A stretch of 64,000 bases of DNA from Pirellulales bacterium (GTDB lineage: Bacteria > Planctomycetota > Planctomycetia > Pirellulales > JALHPA01), in NCBI GenBank assembly GCA_033762255.1, contig JANRLT010000041.1:62001-126000 (forward strand), in the 5' to 3' direction. The first letter of the stretch is position 1; each line of letters opens with the position of its first letter. The notes under the pieces are model-generated. The model saw only the letters and a list, made by a program, of their open reading frames with translations, did no database searches and was not told where the DNA came from. A program made the translations under genes and the position numbers. Shown piece after piece: positions 51,266 to 60,767 of this stretch.

Positions 51266-53401
51266 ATGTCCGCCCCATATTTTCAGTCGGATGCTCCGGG
51301 GGAAGCCGCGCCACCCCCCCCTACCCCGGCCGAACGCTTGGCCACGCCGGTCGAGTACCTGCGCGGTTGCGGACGGGAACGCGCGCAGGTCCTGGCCAAA
51401 TTGGGCATTCACTCCGTGGGGCGGTTGTTATTTCATTTTCCCCGCGACTACCAGGATTACCGCGATTTAATCCCCATTGCCGAATTAAAGGCCGATACCA
51501 CGGCCAGCGTGCGCGGCACTGTCAGCGAGGTGAGCGAACGCCTGACAAAATCCGGCACCCGCATGTTAGGCGTGCTGATTACCGATGGCACCCACGCCCT
51601 GCGGGCGCTGTGGTTCAATCAACCGTATTTAAAGCCCAAATTTCGCAACGGTCAAAGCGTGCTATTGTCCGGAAAAGTAAAGCTAAGCGGCATGCGTTGG
51701 GAAATGGCCCACCCCCGGATTCAATGGTTGGAAGAAGACGAAAATGTCTCCCAGGGGCGAATGCTCCCCGTGTATCCCCTGTCAGAAGGGATCACCCAGG
51801 GTCAAATGCGGTATTTATTGCGCGTGGCGGTGGAGGCCTATGCGCACGACATGGACGAGGTCTTTCCCGCGGAGCTGCTCCAGCGGTGGGATTTGTTACC
51901 TATCGCCACCGCGCTGCGGCAAATTCATTGGCCGGAAAATCCCGCCGAGCTAGAGCAAGCGCAGCGGCGGTTTGTGTTTCAAGAGTTATTGGTGTTGCAG
52001 CTAGCCCTGGCCCTGCGCCGCCAAGCGCAGCATATCCAGTTGCATTCGCCGGCGTTGCCGCTCTCGGCCAAAATTGACGCTCGGATTCGCCGGTTGTTTC
52101 CCTTTGAGCTGACCGCCGCGCAGGATCAGGCCATTCGCGAAATCGCCGCCGACCTGGGACGCACGGTCCCTATGAACCGCCTGTTACAGGGAGACGTGGG
52201 AAGCGGCAAAACCATTGTCGCCGTGTATGCCATGCTGCTGGCGGTGGCCCACGGTTATCAGGCGGTCCTCATGGCTCCGACCGAAGTCTTGGCCCGCCAG
52301 CACGCCCGCACCCTGGCGCGGCTCTTATCCGGCAGCCAGGTCCGCGCGGGACTATTGACCGGCACGCTGACACCCCAGGAACGGAGCGCCACCGTGGCGT
52401 CAATTCAAGCGGGGGAAACATCGATCATTATTGGCACGCAGGCGGTGCTAAGCGAGGATGTCCGCTTTCAGCGGTTGGGCCTGGTCGTCATTGACGAGCA
52501 GCACAAATTTGGCGTGAGGCAGCGCTCGGGGCTGCGGCAAGCGGGTCAAAACCCGCATTATTTGGTAATGACCGCCACGCCCATTCCGCGGACGATCACG
52601 ATGTCGCTCTATGGCGATCTGGACACCAGCACCATTCGCGAAGCCCCCCCCGGCCGACAGGCAATGTACACCTACGTGGGAACAGCGGATAAACGGCCGC
52701 GGTGGTGGGACTTTGTGCGCAAAAAATTTAGCGAAGGACGCCAGGGGTATTTTGTCACTCCGCTGGTGGAGGAGTCCGAAAACTGGGACGCCGCCAGCCT
52801 CAACCGCGTGCATGGGGAATTGGCCCAGGGGGAGTTGCGCGACTACCGACTGGGTATTTTACACGGCAGGATGAGTTCCCACGATAAAGACCAAACTATG
52901 CGGGCGTTTGCCGCGGGCCAACTGGATGGATTGGTCTGCACCAGCGTGGTAGAGGTGGGCGTGGATATCCCCAATGCGACGCTCATGACGATTTACGACG
53001 CCGAGCGGTTTGGCCTATCGCAATTGCACCAGTTGCGGGGGCGGGTGCATCGGGGTAAATATCCGGGCTATTGCTGTTTGTTGCCCGGCACCGACGAACT
53101 GACCGAGGAAGCGGCCAAGCGTCTGCAGGCGATGGTGGACACGTATGACGGCTTTGCCCTGGCGGAGGTGGACTTTGACCTGCGCGGGCCGGGGGAGCTG
53201 TTTGGCACAAAGCAACATGGGCTTCCCCCGTTTTATGTGGCGGATTTGCAACGCGACCGGATTCTGGTCATGGAAGCCCGCGCCGCCGCGCAACAACTGG
53301 CCAGCGTCGATCAAGGCCTACAACTGCCCGAACATGCCAAACTGCGCAAAAAAGTCCTGGAAAAGTACGGCCGCGACCTGGACCTGGGCGATGTGGGCTA
53401 G
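51266..53401 (+). CDS. recG: ATP-dependent DNA helicase RecG
   Basis: Reverses stalled replication forks and branch-migrates junctions. It is 711 residues. The N-terminal wedge/OB region (GVLITDGTHALRALWFNQPYL) binds the fork. Helicase motifs are QGDVGSGKTIVA (Walker A), MAPTEVLARQH, VVIDEQHKFGV (DExH variant), TATPIPRT, TSVVEVGVDIPNAT and HQLRGRVHRG. The extra N-terminal ~25 residues are proline-rich (APPPPTPAERL). The start follows GGGGACTCCCC. Confidence 0.97.
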   Translation: MSAPYFQSDAPGEAAPPPPTPAERLATPVEYLRGCGRERAQVLAKLGIHSVGRLLFHFPRDYQDYRDLIPIAELKADTTASVRGTVSEVSERLTKSGTRMLGVLITDGTHALRALWFNQPYLKPKFRNGQSVLLSGKVKLSGMRWEMAHPRIQWLEEDENVSQGRMLPVYPLSEGITQGQMRYLLRVAVEAYAHDMDEVFPAELLQRWDLLPIATALRQIHWPENPAELEQAQRRFVFQELLVLQLALALRRQAQHIQLHSPALPLSAKIDARIRRLFPFELTAAQDQAIREIAADLGRTVPMNRLLQGDVGSGKTIVAVYAMLLAVAHGYQAVLMAPTEVLARQHARTLARLLSGSQVRAGLLTGTLTPQERSATVASIQAGETSIIIGTQAVLSEDVRFQRLGLVVIDEQHKFGVRQRSGLRQAGQNPHYLVMTATPIPRTITMSLYGDLDTSTIREAPPGRQAMYTYVGTADKRPRWWDFVRKKFSEGRQGYFVTPLVEESENWDAASLNRVHGELAQGELRDYRLGILHGRMSSHDKDQTMRAFAAGQLDGLVCTSVVEVGVDIPNATLMTIYDAERFGLSQLHQLRGRVHRGKYPGYCCLLPGTDELTEEAAKRLQAMVDTYDGFALAEVDFDLRGPGELFGTKQHGLPPFYVADLQRDRILVMEARAAAQQLASVDQGLQLPEHAKLRKKVLEKYGRDLDLGDVG

Positions 53402-53450
53402 AGTGGAGAAGTGGAGTTTGGAGGAATAGAGGGTGGAGTAAGAGAGTAGT

Positions 53451-53492
53451 GGAATACGCAAGTATTCCGGCAGGAAATACGCAAGTATTCCG
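53451..53492. repeat. two small palindromes in tandem (family E)
   Basis: GGAATACGCAAGTATTCCG (53451-53469) and GGAAATACGCAAGTATTCCG (53473-53492), between recG and the convergent small secreted protein. Related in size and layout to 47675-47718. Confidence 0.65.
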
Positions 53493-53625
53493 CCGACGAG
53501 TGGCGGGGGCGCGTATGCACCCCCCCGTGGGCAAAATCATCACTTAGCAGGATCTTGCCCGAGCCGCTTGTCGTGATACGCCTCTCAACCACAACACAAA
53601 TTTGGCTAGTCCCCGCATGAAAAAT

Positions 53626-53663
53626 CTCATTTTAAATTTTTAATTCTTCATTTTTAATTGCCC
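53626..53663 (-). repeat. AT tract just after a stop codon
   Basis: On the minus strand AATTAAAAATGAAGAATT then AAAAATTTAAAATG, starting a few bases after the stop of the small secreted protein. Confidence 0.65.
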
Positions 53664-53668
53664 GAATG

Positions 53669-53950
53669 CTAGAACTGTCCCCGATGCTGATACCAGCTAT
53701 CCCATTCCTGGTAAGTATCGATGGTGTTGCCGACACGGATGGTATTGCGCACTTGGCGTAAGCCGCTATTAAAGTATTCACCCGTGTAGCGCGTGAACAT
53801 CGGCCCCCCCACCGGCCGCGGTTGGCCCACCTGGACCGGGACGACGGGATTATGCGAATAGTACGAACGGTGATAAAACCAGTCCGCCGCTGGCGCGGAT
53901 GCCGCGCAAGCAAAGGAAAGGAACAAGGCTGCGATCAAGGTGCGAATCAT
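53669..53950 (-). CDS. small secreted hypothetical protein
   Basis: A 93-residue protein with a good signal peptide (MIRTLIAALFLSFACAASAPAA, cleavage near residue 22). The mature part is rich in Tyr, Arg and Trp (DWFYHRSYYSHNPVVPV, WDSWYQHRGQF). No family recognised. Probably periplasmic or surface-associated. Confidence 0.65.
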   Translation of the reverse strand: MIRTLIAALFLSFACAASAPAADWFYHRSYYSHNPVVPVQVGQPRPVGGPMFTRYTGEYFNSGLRQVRNTIRVGNTIDTYQEWDSWYQHRGQF

Positions 53951-54099
53951 GGGGAGTGGAGCGGGGAGGTTGGAGGAGTGAAGTGATGGAGTAGGGGGAG
54001 TAAGTTTTTTGAAACTGCTTGTGGCGGAATTAGACCCTCAATAAGCCGTCTCTGGAGAAGTGTGGAAAGTGGAATTCAAAATGCCGAATGCCTTTCACA

Positions 54100-54131
54100 A
54101 TTCTTCATTTTTAATTCTCAATTTTTCATTG
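54100..54131 (-). repeat. AT tract just after a stop codon
   Basis: On the minus strand AATGAAAAATTGAGAATT then AAAAATGAAGAATT, starting two bases after the lipoprotein stop. Closely similar to 53626-53663. Confidence 0.65.
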
Positions 54132-54132
54132 C

Positions 54133-54801
54133 CTATGGCCGGACCACTACCAGGTAATCCAGATTCTCGTCGTTGGCTTCTTTAGCGGCTAGCTTTGGGT
54201 CGTAAACGTAATACTCACCAGGGGCCAATTCCGGGAGCGTGATTGAGTCTTCTGTCAGGGTTTTGGCAAATTCCTTTACCGTGCGCGGCGCTCTCCCTTT
54301 TTCCGCTCGATAGGCTTTGATCTTTTTTTGCACATTCATCAGTCGGGTCTTGGTGTCGGCATTCCCGATTTGGTTGGTAAAAGTTTCCAAGGCCCCCGTT
54401 GATTTTTCGTGTAAAGCCGTGAACGCGTCTTCCGACACCACTTTCTTAACTTCGTTTGGCAGGAGCACCGGCGCGCCGATGCCCAGTTCTTCTTTCAGCT
54501 TATCCAGTTTGGCCAACACATCCTCTGGCAAGGTGGATGAAGGCAGGGGAGGCGGGGTCTCGCCCATGTCCATTGGAGTTTCTTCGGTGGTGGTTGCTGT
54601 CGGGACCACGGCCCCCGGCAGGTCGGGATTGACCGAGCTTTGTTCGTAGCCTCCTTTGTAGGTGGCTTGTTCCGGCGGCTTGGCTGATTTTGGATCCGGG
54701 GCGGCGAAGGGCGTTCCCGTGCGGCGGCTCCCTTCGCATCCGAGGCAGAGGGGCAAAATTGCCAAAATTCCCACAAATAGCGGCCAAACGTGACGGGGCA
54801 T
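54133..54801 (-). CDS. putative lipoprotein
   Basis: A 222-residue protein. The N-terminus MPRHVWPLFVGILAILPLCLGCEG ends in an LGC lipobox-like site (Cys 22; the -3 residue is unusual). The mature part has a T/P-rich linker, then a soluble helical region (LPEDVLAKLDKLKEELG, TRLMNVQKKIKAYRAEKGRAP) and a final segment LAPGEYYVYDPKLAAKEAND. No known family. The start after GATCAGGTC was chosen because longer frames hide the signal. Confidence 0.7.
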   Translation of the reverse strand: MPRHVWPLFVGILAILPLCLGCEGSRRTGTPFAAPDPKSAKPPEQATYKGGYEQSSVNPDLPGAVVPTATTTEETPMDMGETPPPLPSSTLPEDVLAKLDKLKEELGIGAPVLLPNEVKKVVSEDAFTALHEKSTGALETFTNQIGNADTKTRLMNVQKKIKAYRAEKGRAPRTVKEFAKTLTEDSITLPELAPGEYYVYDPKLAAKEANDENLDYLVVVRP

Positions 54802-55031
54802 GACCTGATCCTTTGTTTGCAAAGTGCAAGTTTTAGTATAATTGCCAGCGGAAAATTTCTCTCCTGGCAGCCAAAAATCCACAAAAAAGTTACTTGTTAC
54901 GATCGTTATAAACGGATGTTGGAGGAATGGAGTAGTGGAGTTAAATTCTTTGCATTTCCGCACCCCTGCCCCCCTGCTCCACCGCCCCCCTGCTCCTCCG
55001 CTCCCTAGCATCCCGCGTCCCGCCCACTACC

Positions 55032-55793
55032 TCACGCCCATTGCCAATCACGCATCACATCGCACATTGCTGATTTGGTCAATTCAAAGTGCAGCGGTGT
55101 CACGGTGACATAACCAGCGGCCAGGGCCGTGATGTCGGTTTCGTGCGTGGCGGGGGGCGGGGCGGTCTCGTTCGCCGCCCAAAAGTAGGGTCGCCCCTTG
55201 GGATCAAAGCGTTTTTCAAAGGTTTCGCCGTACCGCTGCACGCCCATCGGGACCACGCGAACGCCGCGATAGTCAGTCAGCGCCGCCGTGGGGAGATTGA
55301 TATTGAATAGTTCCGGGGTGGCGGGTTTTTGGTCCAAGATATTTTTTATCAGGCGCACCGCGACGGCGGCGGCGCGGTCGAATTGCGCGTGTTCATCGTA
55401 TTCCAATGAGACGGCGATGCTGGTGATGCCATAAAACGCCCCTTCAATCGCGGCGGCCACCGTTCCCGAATACAGCACATTAATGCCGGCGTTCAGGCCG
55501 CCATTGATGCCGCTCACGACCAGATCGGGGCGGCGTGGCGAAAACTCATAGACTCCCAGTTTGACACAATCGGCGGGGCTGCCATCCACCGCCCAGCCGC
55601 GGCGGCGCGGACCATCAAAGACCTCCTTGGCCGTCAAGGGAGTCAGAAACGTAATGGAGTGCCCTACCCCGCTTTGTTCCGTCGCGGGCGCGCACAGGCA
55701 TATATCCCCCAGCGGCTGTAACGCTCGCTCAAGCGCGAGCAACCCCGGGGCGTAGATGCCGTCATCATTGGTAAGTAATATTTGCAAAGCCAT
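55032..55793 (-). CDS. surE: 5'/3'-nucleotidase SurE
   Basis: A metal-dependent nucleotidase that removes phosphate from nucleoside monophosphates. It is 253 residues. LTNDDGIYAPGL is the metal-binding N-terminus, ATEQSGVGHSIT and GSPADCVKLG follow, and DLVVSGINGGLNAGINVLYSGTV is the SurE core. Normal length. Confidence 0.97.
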   Translation of the reverse strand: MALQILLTNDDGIYAPGLLALERALQPLGDICLCAPATEQSGVGHSITFLTPLTAKEVFDGPRRRGWAVDGSPADCVKLGVYEFSPRRPDLVVSGINGGLNAGINVLYSGTVAAAIEGAFYGITSIAVSLEYDEHAQFDRAAAVAVRLIKNILDQKPATPELFNINLPTAALTDYRGVRVVPMGVQRYGETFEKRFDPKGRPYFWAANETAPPPATHETDITALAAGYVTVTPLHFELTKSAMCDVMRDWQWA

Positions 55794-56057
55794 GGAAGGG
55801 GTATCTTAAAGTTGTAAAAAATTCTTGCGGAATCGCTAAACCCTGATTTTACCGGCATTGCTTGCGGCTCTCAATGGATTTCAGCGAATGTGGCTCCTTT
55901 GTGATTGGCAACAATCTGGGTAAGGCGAATATTTGCCCGTGTATCCAGTCGTTGTGGTGTGGAATCTTCCCCGGCTTTCAGGCGCGACCTCCTAGCTACG
56001 GCGACGCCTTTGGCGTAAAATGCCGAATTGGTTGAAATTCTCGTTTGCCGCATCCCT

Positions 56058-57644
56058 ATGGCCACTCCGATTCTTGACCCGCTTTCTTCCTCCGTCGCTC
56101 CCGATCAGGCCGAACGGATTTTGGTCTTTGACTTTGGTTCGCAACTGGCCCAGTTAATCGCCCGCCGCGTGCGTGAACAGCACGTCTATTGCGAGATTGT
56201 CCGCCACGACCTTCCCGCGGCCCGCGTGCACGAGCTGGCCCCGCGGGGAATCATCCTTAGTGGCGGACCGATGAGCGTGTACGAACCCGGCGCGCCCCGT
56301 ATCGACCCCGCTATTTTTGACCTGGGCATTCCCGTCCTGGGCATTTGTTACGGCATGCAACTGCTGTGCGATGTGCTGGGAGGCCGCGTGGAAAGCGCCC
56401 CCGCCCGGGAGTATGGGCGGGCCGTTTGCCAGATTGTCCTGGCGGAGGATCTGCTACACGGATTTCCGTCGGAAATGGAAGTCTGGATGAGTCATGGCGA
56501 TCAAGTCAGCCGTGTCAGCGACGACTTTGTCCCCCTCGCCCGCACCGCCACTTGCCCCATCACCGCTGTCAAACACCGCCAGCGGCCGATCTATGGCCTG
56601 CAGTTTCATCCCGAAGTCACGCACACCCCCCGTGGAACGGAAATCCTGGCAAATTTTCTCGCTCGCGTCTGCGGTTGCACCGGTCAATGGCGGCTGGAGG
56701 ATTTTGCGACGCGAACCATCAAGCAATTGCAACAACGCGTGGGCGATAGCCGTGTGATTTGTGGACTGAGCGGCGGCGTTGATTCCGCGGTGGTCGCGGC
56801 GCTGTTGGCCCAGGCCATCGGCCCGCGTTTATCATGCATTTTGGTCGATAACGGCCTCTTGCGTAAAAACGAGGCCGCCGCGGTCATCCGTGAATTTACC
56901 ACGCATTTTAAGACGGATTTGCACGTTGTGGAGGCGGAGGAATTATTTTTAAGCCGGTTGGCGGGCGTGACCGATCCCCAGGAAAAGCGCCGCCGAATTG
57001 GACGGGCGTTTATCGATTGCTTTCAGGCCGAGGCGGCCCAAATCTCCGGTGTAAAATTTTTGGCCCAAGGGACGCTTTATCCCGATGTGATCGAAAGTGG
57101 CGCGGCGATCGATGGACCCGCGGCGACCATCAAGCTGCATCATAATGTCGGCGGCTTGCCCGAAGTGCTAGGCTTTGAATTGATTGAGCCGCTGCGGGAC
57201 CTCTTTAAGGACGAAGTGCGGCGGCTCGGCACGCAACTGGGCCTGCCGGACGAGATTGTCTGGCGGCATCCGTTTCCCGGTCCGGGACTGGCGGTCCGCT
57301 GTTTAGGCGAAGTGACCCAGACCCGCCTAAATAAGCTACGCGAAGCCGACGCGATCGTGATTGAGGAAATCAAGGCCGCCAAGCTGTATCGCCGGACCGC
57401 GCAGGTGTTCGCCGTGCTGCTACCGGTCCAAAGCGTGGGCGTGATGGGCGACGCGCGGACCTACGAGGACACGCTGGCGGTGCGGGCGGTTGAGACAGAG
57501 GATTTTATGACGGCGGATTGGAGTCGCTTGCCGTACGACGTGCTGGCCCGGATTAGCACGCGGATCATCAATGAAGTGCAGGGAATCAATCGCGTGGTGT
57601 ACGACATTAGCAGCAAACCGCCGGCGACAATCGAGTGGGAGTAA
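56058..57644 (+). CDS. guaA: GMP synthase (glutamine-hydrolysing)
   Basis: Aminates XMP to GMP. It is 528 residues. The class I amidotransferase has C97 ([10 protein letters not shown]) and His/Glu in [10 protein letters not shown]. The ATP-pyrophosphatase P-loop is [15 protein letters not shown], then the C-terminal dimerisation domain ([31 protein letters not shown]). Start MATPILDPL chosen; a TTG 30 bases upstream is possible. It is divergent from surE. Together with guaB at the left edge it covers IMP to GMP. Confidence 0.97.
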   Translation: MATPILDPLSSSVAPDQAERILVFDFGSQLAQLIARRVREQHVYCEIVRHDLPAARVHELAPRGIILSGGPMSVYEPGAPRIDPAIFDLGIPVLGICYGMQLLCDVLGGRVESAPAREYGRAVCQIVLAEDLLHGFPSEMEVWMSHGDQVSRVSDDFVPLARTATCPITAVKHRQRPIYGLQFHPEVTHTPRGTEILANFLARVCGCTGQWRLEDFATRTIKQLQQRVGDSRVICGLSGGVDSAVVAALLAQAIGPRLSCILVDNGLLRKNEAAAVIREFTTHFKTDLHVVEAEELFLSRLAGVTDPQEKRRRIGRAFIDCFQAEAAQISGVKFLAQGTLYPDVIESGAAIDGPAATIKLHHNVGGLPEVLGFELIEPLRDLFKDEVRRLGTQLGLPDEIVWRHPFPGPGLAVRCLGEVTQTRLNKLREADAIVIEEIKAAKLYRRTAQVFAVLLPVQSVGVMGDARTYEDTLAVRAVETEDFMTADWSRLPYDVLARISTRIINEVQGINRVVYDISSKPPATIEWE

Positions 57645-57859
57645 AAGGAGCCAGCATATCAATAATGCCGCGGCAGGATGGGACCAGCCGCCAATAGACT
57701 TTTCATTCACGATCACATTTTACCGGCGCTGTCCCGGAACTCGCCTTCATCGGTATCAAAAACGTCAAGCCAGTATTACACCAGTACTATGCCTGCCCTC
57801 GCTCTAGGTATGTTATAATCGTGGCACCGGCAAACTTCTCGATTTAATAAAATGATTCC

Positions 57860-58429
57860 ATGTCAACTGCGCCCCCACCTGTTGTCAGCCAGGGAATAGT
57901 GTTTCATCGTTCCTGGGCGAAAAGTTTGGGTTTACTGGTAGTTCTCGCGTTTCTGGGCTTTTTCATCTGTTTGCCTTTTACGGTTTTGGATAACCATCAA
58001 CTCGGCAGGTCCATAACCCTTGAACGAATCATTCGCACAAGCCCAATTGCCACAATTTTAATAATTCTTACCGTAGTTTATTTTGCATTCAACATCTACT
58101 TCTTTTGGCTACTATGGCTTAAGCGACGGGTCATATTAGGCAAGGATCGATTGCAAATCGTGGAACGGTGGAAGATGCAGGATAGGGTTATCCTCCAAAT
58201 TCCTTACTACAACATCACTGATGTGCAAGTAGACGCCACTCATGGGGAAAGCCGATTAGGGATCGACTTGCGGGATTTGGAGGATCTCAACACGTTTGCC
58301 CCGCGAGTGAATTATCAAAGAAACAAGGAGTTGTATGGCAGACACATTTGCCTTGATTATGGGTATGTCGGGGGACCCAGCGCGCTCAAAGTAACTTTGG
58401 ATCAATTGATCGTGAAGTTGAGGGCTTAA
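57860..58429 (+). CDS. membrane protein with a PH-like domain
   Basis: A 189-residue protein. Two membrane helices lie at about 22-43 (LGLLVVLAFLGFFICLPF) and 65-88 (IATILIILTVVYFAFNIYFFW), followed by a soluble beta-rich part (VILGKDRLQIVERWKMQDRVILQIPYYNITDVQVD) that fits the bacterial PH-like fold. Function unknown; such proteins often sit beside envelope-stress genes. AT-richer than its neighbours. Confidence 0.62.
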   Translation: MSTAPPPVVSQGIVFHRSWAKSLGLLVVLAFLGFFICLPFTVLDNHQLGRSITLERIIRTSPIATILIILTVVYFAFNIYFFWLLWLKRRVILGKDRLQIVERWKMQDRVILQIPYYNITDVQVDATHGESRLGIDLRDLEDLNTFAPRVNYQRNKELYGRHICLDYGYVGGPSALKVTLDQLIVKLRA

Positions 58430-58990
58430 GATTACCCAGGTGGAAGCTAGCGCGAGTTGCCCATAATCATCCTCCTGGTCGATATCCGTAATGCCAAAAA
58501 TATTCAATGCAAGCAGATCCAAAAACGGGGTCCTGAGAATCCTTCGAATCCCTAACTCGACAAGGCACATATTAAGGAATTTTTTAGGAATTGTGTGCTT
58601 TAACTTGTGAAATCTCATTCACATGTCGATTGCTTTGCTACAAATTATGTTATTCTGGGCAGTCCCAGCGAACTATCAGGGTGGCTCCCGCGTCATTGAA
58701 TGCGACCACTGCTCGCCCAAATTTGCGATCGAGGGGCCAATTGTCCCATTCCCCCGCTGGGAGAATTGTGTTAAATTAATTTAAGAATAGGTATTCCCAG
58801 GCCGCAACTGCAGGCGGGCACTTGCTTTCCGGGGTTTGAAAGATTCGCCCGGATAAATCCGAGTCGTGCGGGGAGGGATGCATCGCTTTCGGCTGGTGAA
58901 TCATGAATTGCCCTAGGGTGGGTAAGTCAATTTCGCCGAAAAGTCACCAGTATAGTGACAATATGGCATAAAAGATCGCATTGCCATCAA
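58430..58990. other. gene-free stretch left of the tRNA
   Basis: No gene seen. GTCAC and GTGAC form a small inverted repeat at about 58945-58962, shortly before the tRNA, in the area of its promoter. Confidence 0.5.
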
Positions 58991-59065
58991 CGGAGCGTAG
59001 CTCAGCCTGGCTAGAGCGCTACGTTCGGGACGTAGAGGTCGCAGGTTCAAATCCTGTCGCTCCGA
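58991..59065 (+). tRNA. tRNA-Pro (anticodon CGG)
   Basis: A 75-base cloverleaf. The acceptor arm CGGAGCG pairs with CGCTCCG, with discriminator A at 59065. The D arm is around GCTCAGCCTGGCTAGAGC. The anticodon stem CTACG/CGTAG surrounds loop TTCGGGA (anticodon CGG), and the T arm is around CAGGTTCAAATCCTG. CCA is not encoded. The 3' half is also read, antisense, as the last codons of the integrase gene, marking this tRNA as the insertion site of an integrative element. Confidence 0.96.
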
Positions 59066-60767
59066 CTTTATGACGGCCGTTGTCAGTATGTGACAACGGC
59101 CGTATCTCGTTGACAGTTATGCCACTTACGGCGATATCCGTTAGATTCTCATTCCCAGCGGTCAAACTACCCAAATTGACAGCAGGTGACAGTTTTGGAC
59201 TCATTTGGCCTGCCGTGGGTGCAACCGGGGTGCAACCGAATTTGGACGGGTGTTCACTGTGCGGGGTAAAACCGTCCGTTCCCGTTGCCAAGTTCTGATT
59301 TTGCTGCACTGGCGGGGAAGTGAGCGGCAAGGCTGGCAGGGCGTCGAGTGCTCCCTGCACGTCGAGGAGCTTGGGATCGGTGTAAACGTTCATCGTCAAA
59401 TCGATGCTCGAATGTCGCATGGCGGCCTGGGCGGTACGCGGAGCGACTCCTCCCTTGCTGAGCAGCGTGCCAAACGTGTGCCGCAAAGCATGCACGTCAA
59501 TCGTGCGGCCCCGCTCGTCCCGTTTGTCGATACTTCGTTTGCCGTTAATCTTGACCCAGCGGGCCAATCCAGCAGCCACCAAATCGCGGTCAAGGATTCG
59601 CACCAAGCCCGCTGGCACATTCAGCAAGGGAGTGTTCGCTGGCAATTCACTAATCGGGGGGGTCGGCTGGAATGGCAAGCAATTTGCATTTTTTGCACGA
59701 TTGGCCTTTTGCTCGTGTTTTTCCCGAAGTTCTTGAACCCAGCTGGCCAAATCAGCCGCCAAGTCCTCTCGTAGGGGGATTTGCGACCCATTGCGATTCT
59801 TCTCATCCGCCGCACTCAACTCCAGATAGGGTAAGCCGGTATCCAAGTGTAATTGTCCGACGGTTAACGAGGCCAATTCGCCTTTACGTAGTCCCGTTAA
59901 AACTAACGTCTTATAAATCAACGCTCGCTCGCGGCCCAGTCTTTCCAAGCGAATGCGACTGCTATCCGACAAATTGGCAAGTGTTTTACCAATTCGTTTT
60001 CCTCGGCGAACGGTCTTAGCCTCGTTCAAAGGGCGAGTGCGGGCAACTTCCAGCAGTCGAATTAGCTCTTGCTCTGTCAGGGATCGTCGTTTCCGGCGGG
60101 GATCGGCTTTGACGTCGGCTTTGGGGACTCGGGTAAATGGATTGCTCAATAGCCGGGATTCCAATACCGCCCAATTGGCAAAAGCAACCCATGCTTCACG
60201 GTAACCGTTCAAGGTGGCCGCACCCATGCCAGAGGTTCGCTGGGTGGTCAGCCAGCGTTCCAAATCGGTGCCTTTTAAATCAGCTAAGGATTTCCAGTCG
60301 CATTCCGCTTGGATTCGGCTCAATTGGCTGCGGTTGTTCTTAATCCGGGCTTTGCTGACTTGCTTGGCAGTCTGGTGGGCCAAATAGCTGTCGAGGTGGG
60401 CCTGCAAAGGTACGGCCAAATGATCGACAACAGCGTCTTCGGCTCGGCTTCGCAAGCCCGATCTCACACGGTCGGCCCGTTCCTGCAACTGGGCCAGAAC
60501 CGCTCGGGCGGCTTCTTCGGTCCGGCAACCGGTGGGAACTTCCCGTATAGTCCCCTGGGCGTCTCGGTATTTGGCGGTATAGGTTGAGGAAATTAATAGC
60601 ACGCGTTCGCTGCCGTCTTTGCCGATCTGAACGGGGGCGGAGCACGGTTTTCCCTTGGAGTTTTTCCAACGGGCGACTTTTTCCGTTCCCTTCCGGGTTT
60701 TACGGAAAGAGAACTCAGCTCCCATTGGCAATGGCTTTGTCACGCGTTTGCGGTAGATGCTACCCAT
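59019..60767 (-). CDS. tyrosine recombinase (integrase) running into tRNA-Pro
   Basis: A 582-residue integrase. The N-terminal SAM-like/arm-binding part (QAHLDSYLAHQTAKQVSKARI) precedes the catalytic domain. The catalytic set is Arg in TGLRKGELASL, HALRHTFG (HxxR), His in MRHSSIDLTMN, and the nucleophile Tyr in NVYTDPKLL. All are present, so it should be active. The C-terminal tail, from GNENLTDIAV on, is low-similarity sequence. Its last 15 residues (GATGFEPATSTSRT and neighbours) are the reverse strand of the tRNA, with the stop codon in the anticodon stem. This tail length should depend on the integrated state. It marks the left end of the element. Confidence 0.94.
   Translation of the reverse strand: MGSIYRKRVTKPLPMGAEFSFRKTRKGTEKVARWKNSKGKPCSAPVQIGKDGSERVLLISSTYTAKYRDAQGTIREVPTGCRTEEAARAVLAQLQERADRVRSGLRSRAEDAVVDHLAVPLQAHLDSYLAHQTAKQVSKARIKNNRSQLSRIQAECDWKSLADLKGTDLERWLTTQRTSGMGAATLNGYREAWVAFANWAVLESRLLSNPFTRVPKADVKADPRRKRRSLTEQELIRLLEVARTRPLNEAKTVRRGKRIGKTLANLSDSSRIRLERLGRERALIYKTLVLTGLRKGELASLTVGQLHLDTGLPYLELSAADEKNRNGSQIPLREDLAADLASWVQELREKHEQKANRAKNANCLPFQPTPPISELPANTPLLNVPAGLVRILDRDLVAAGLARWVKINGKRSIDKRDERGRTIDVHALRHTFGTLLSKGGVAPRTAQAAMRHSSIDLTMNVYTDPKLLDVQGALDALPALPLTSPPVQQNQNLATGTDGFTPHSEHPSKFGCTPVAPTAGQMSPKLSPAVNLGSLTAGNENLTDIAVSGITVNEIRPLSHTDNGRHKVGATGFEPATSTSRT
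59046..59065. other. probable attachment-site core (attL) at the tRNA 3' end
   Basis: The tRNA 3' half (T arm and acceptor) is where tRNA-targeting integrases of this type usually recombine, and the integrase gene begins just right of it. The matching attR copy would lie beyond the window. Confidence 0.6.
59073..59103. repeat. 13-bp perfect inverted repeat beside the attachment site
   Basis: ACGGCCGTTGTCA and TGACAACGGCCGT with a five-base spacer, inside the integrase 3' coding end and 8 bases from the tRNA. Could be a recombinase or excisionase site, or a terminator for the tRNA; there is no T run. Confidence 0.65.

Noticed and set aside
58256-58618. Minus-strand frame of ~120 codons at the end of the PH-like gene
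   Set aside because: Mostly antisense to the PH-like gene, with no ribosome site and no recognisable protein features.
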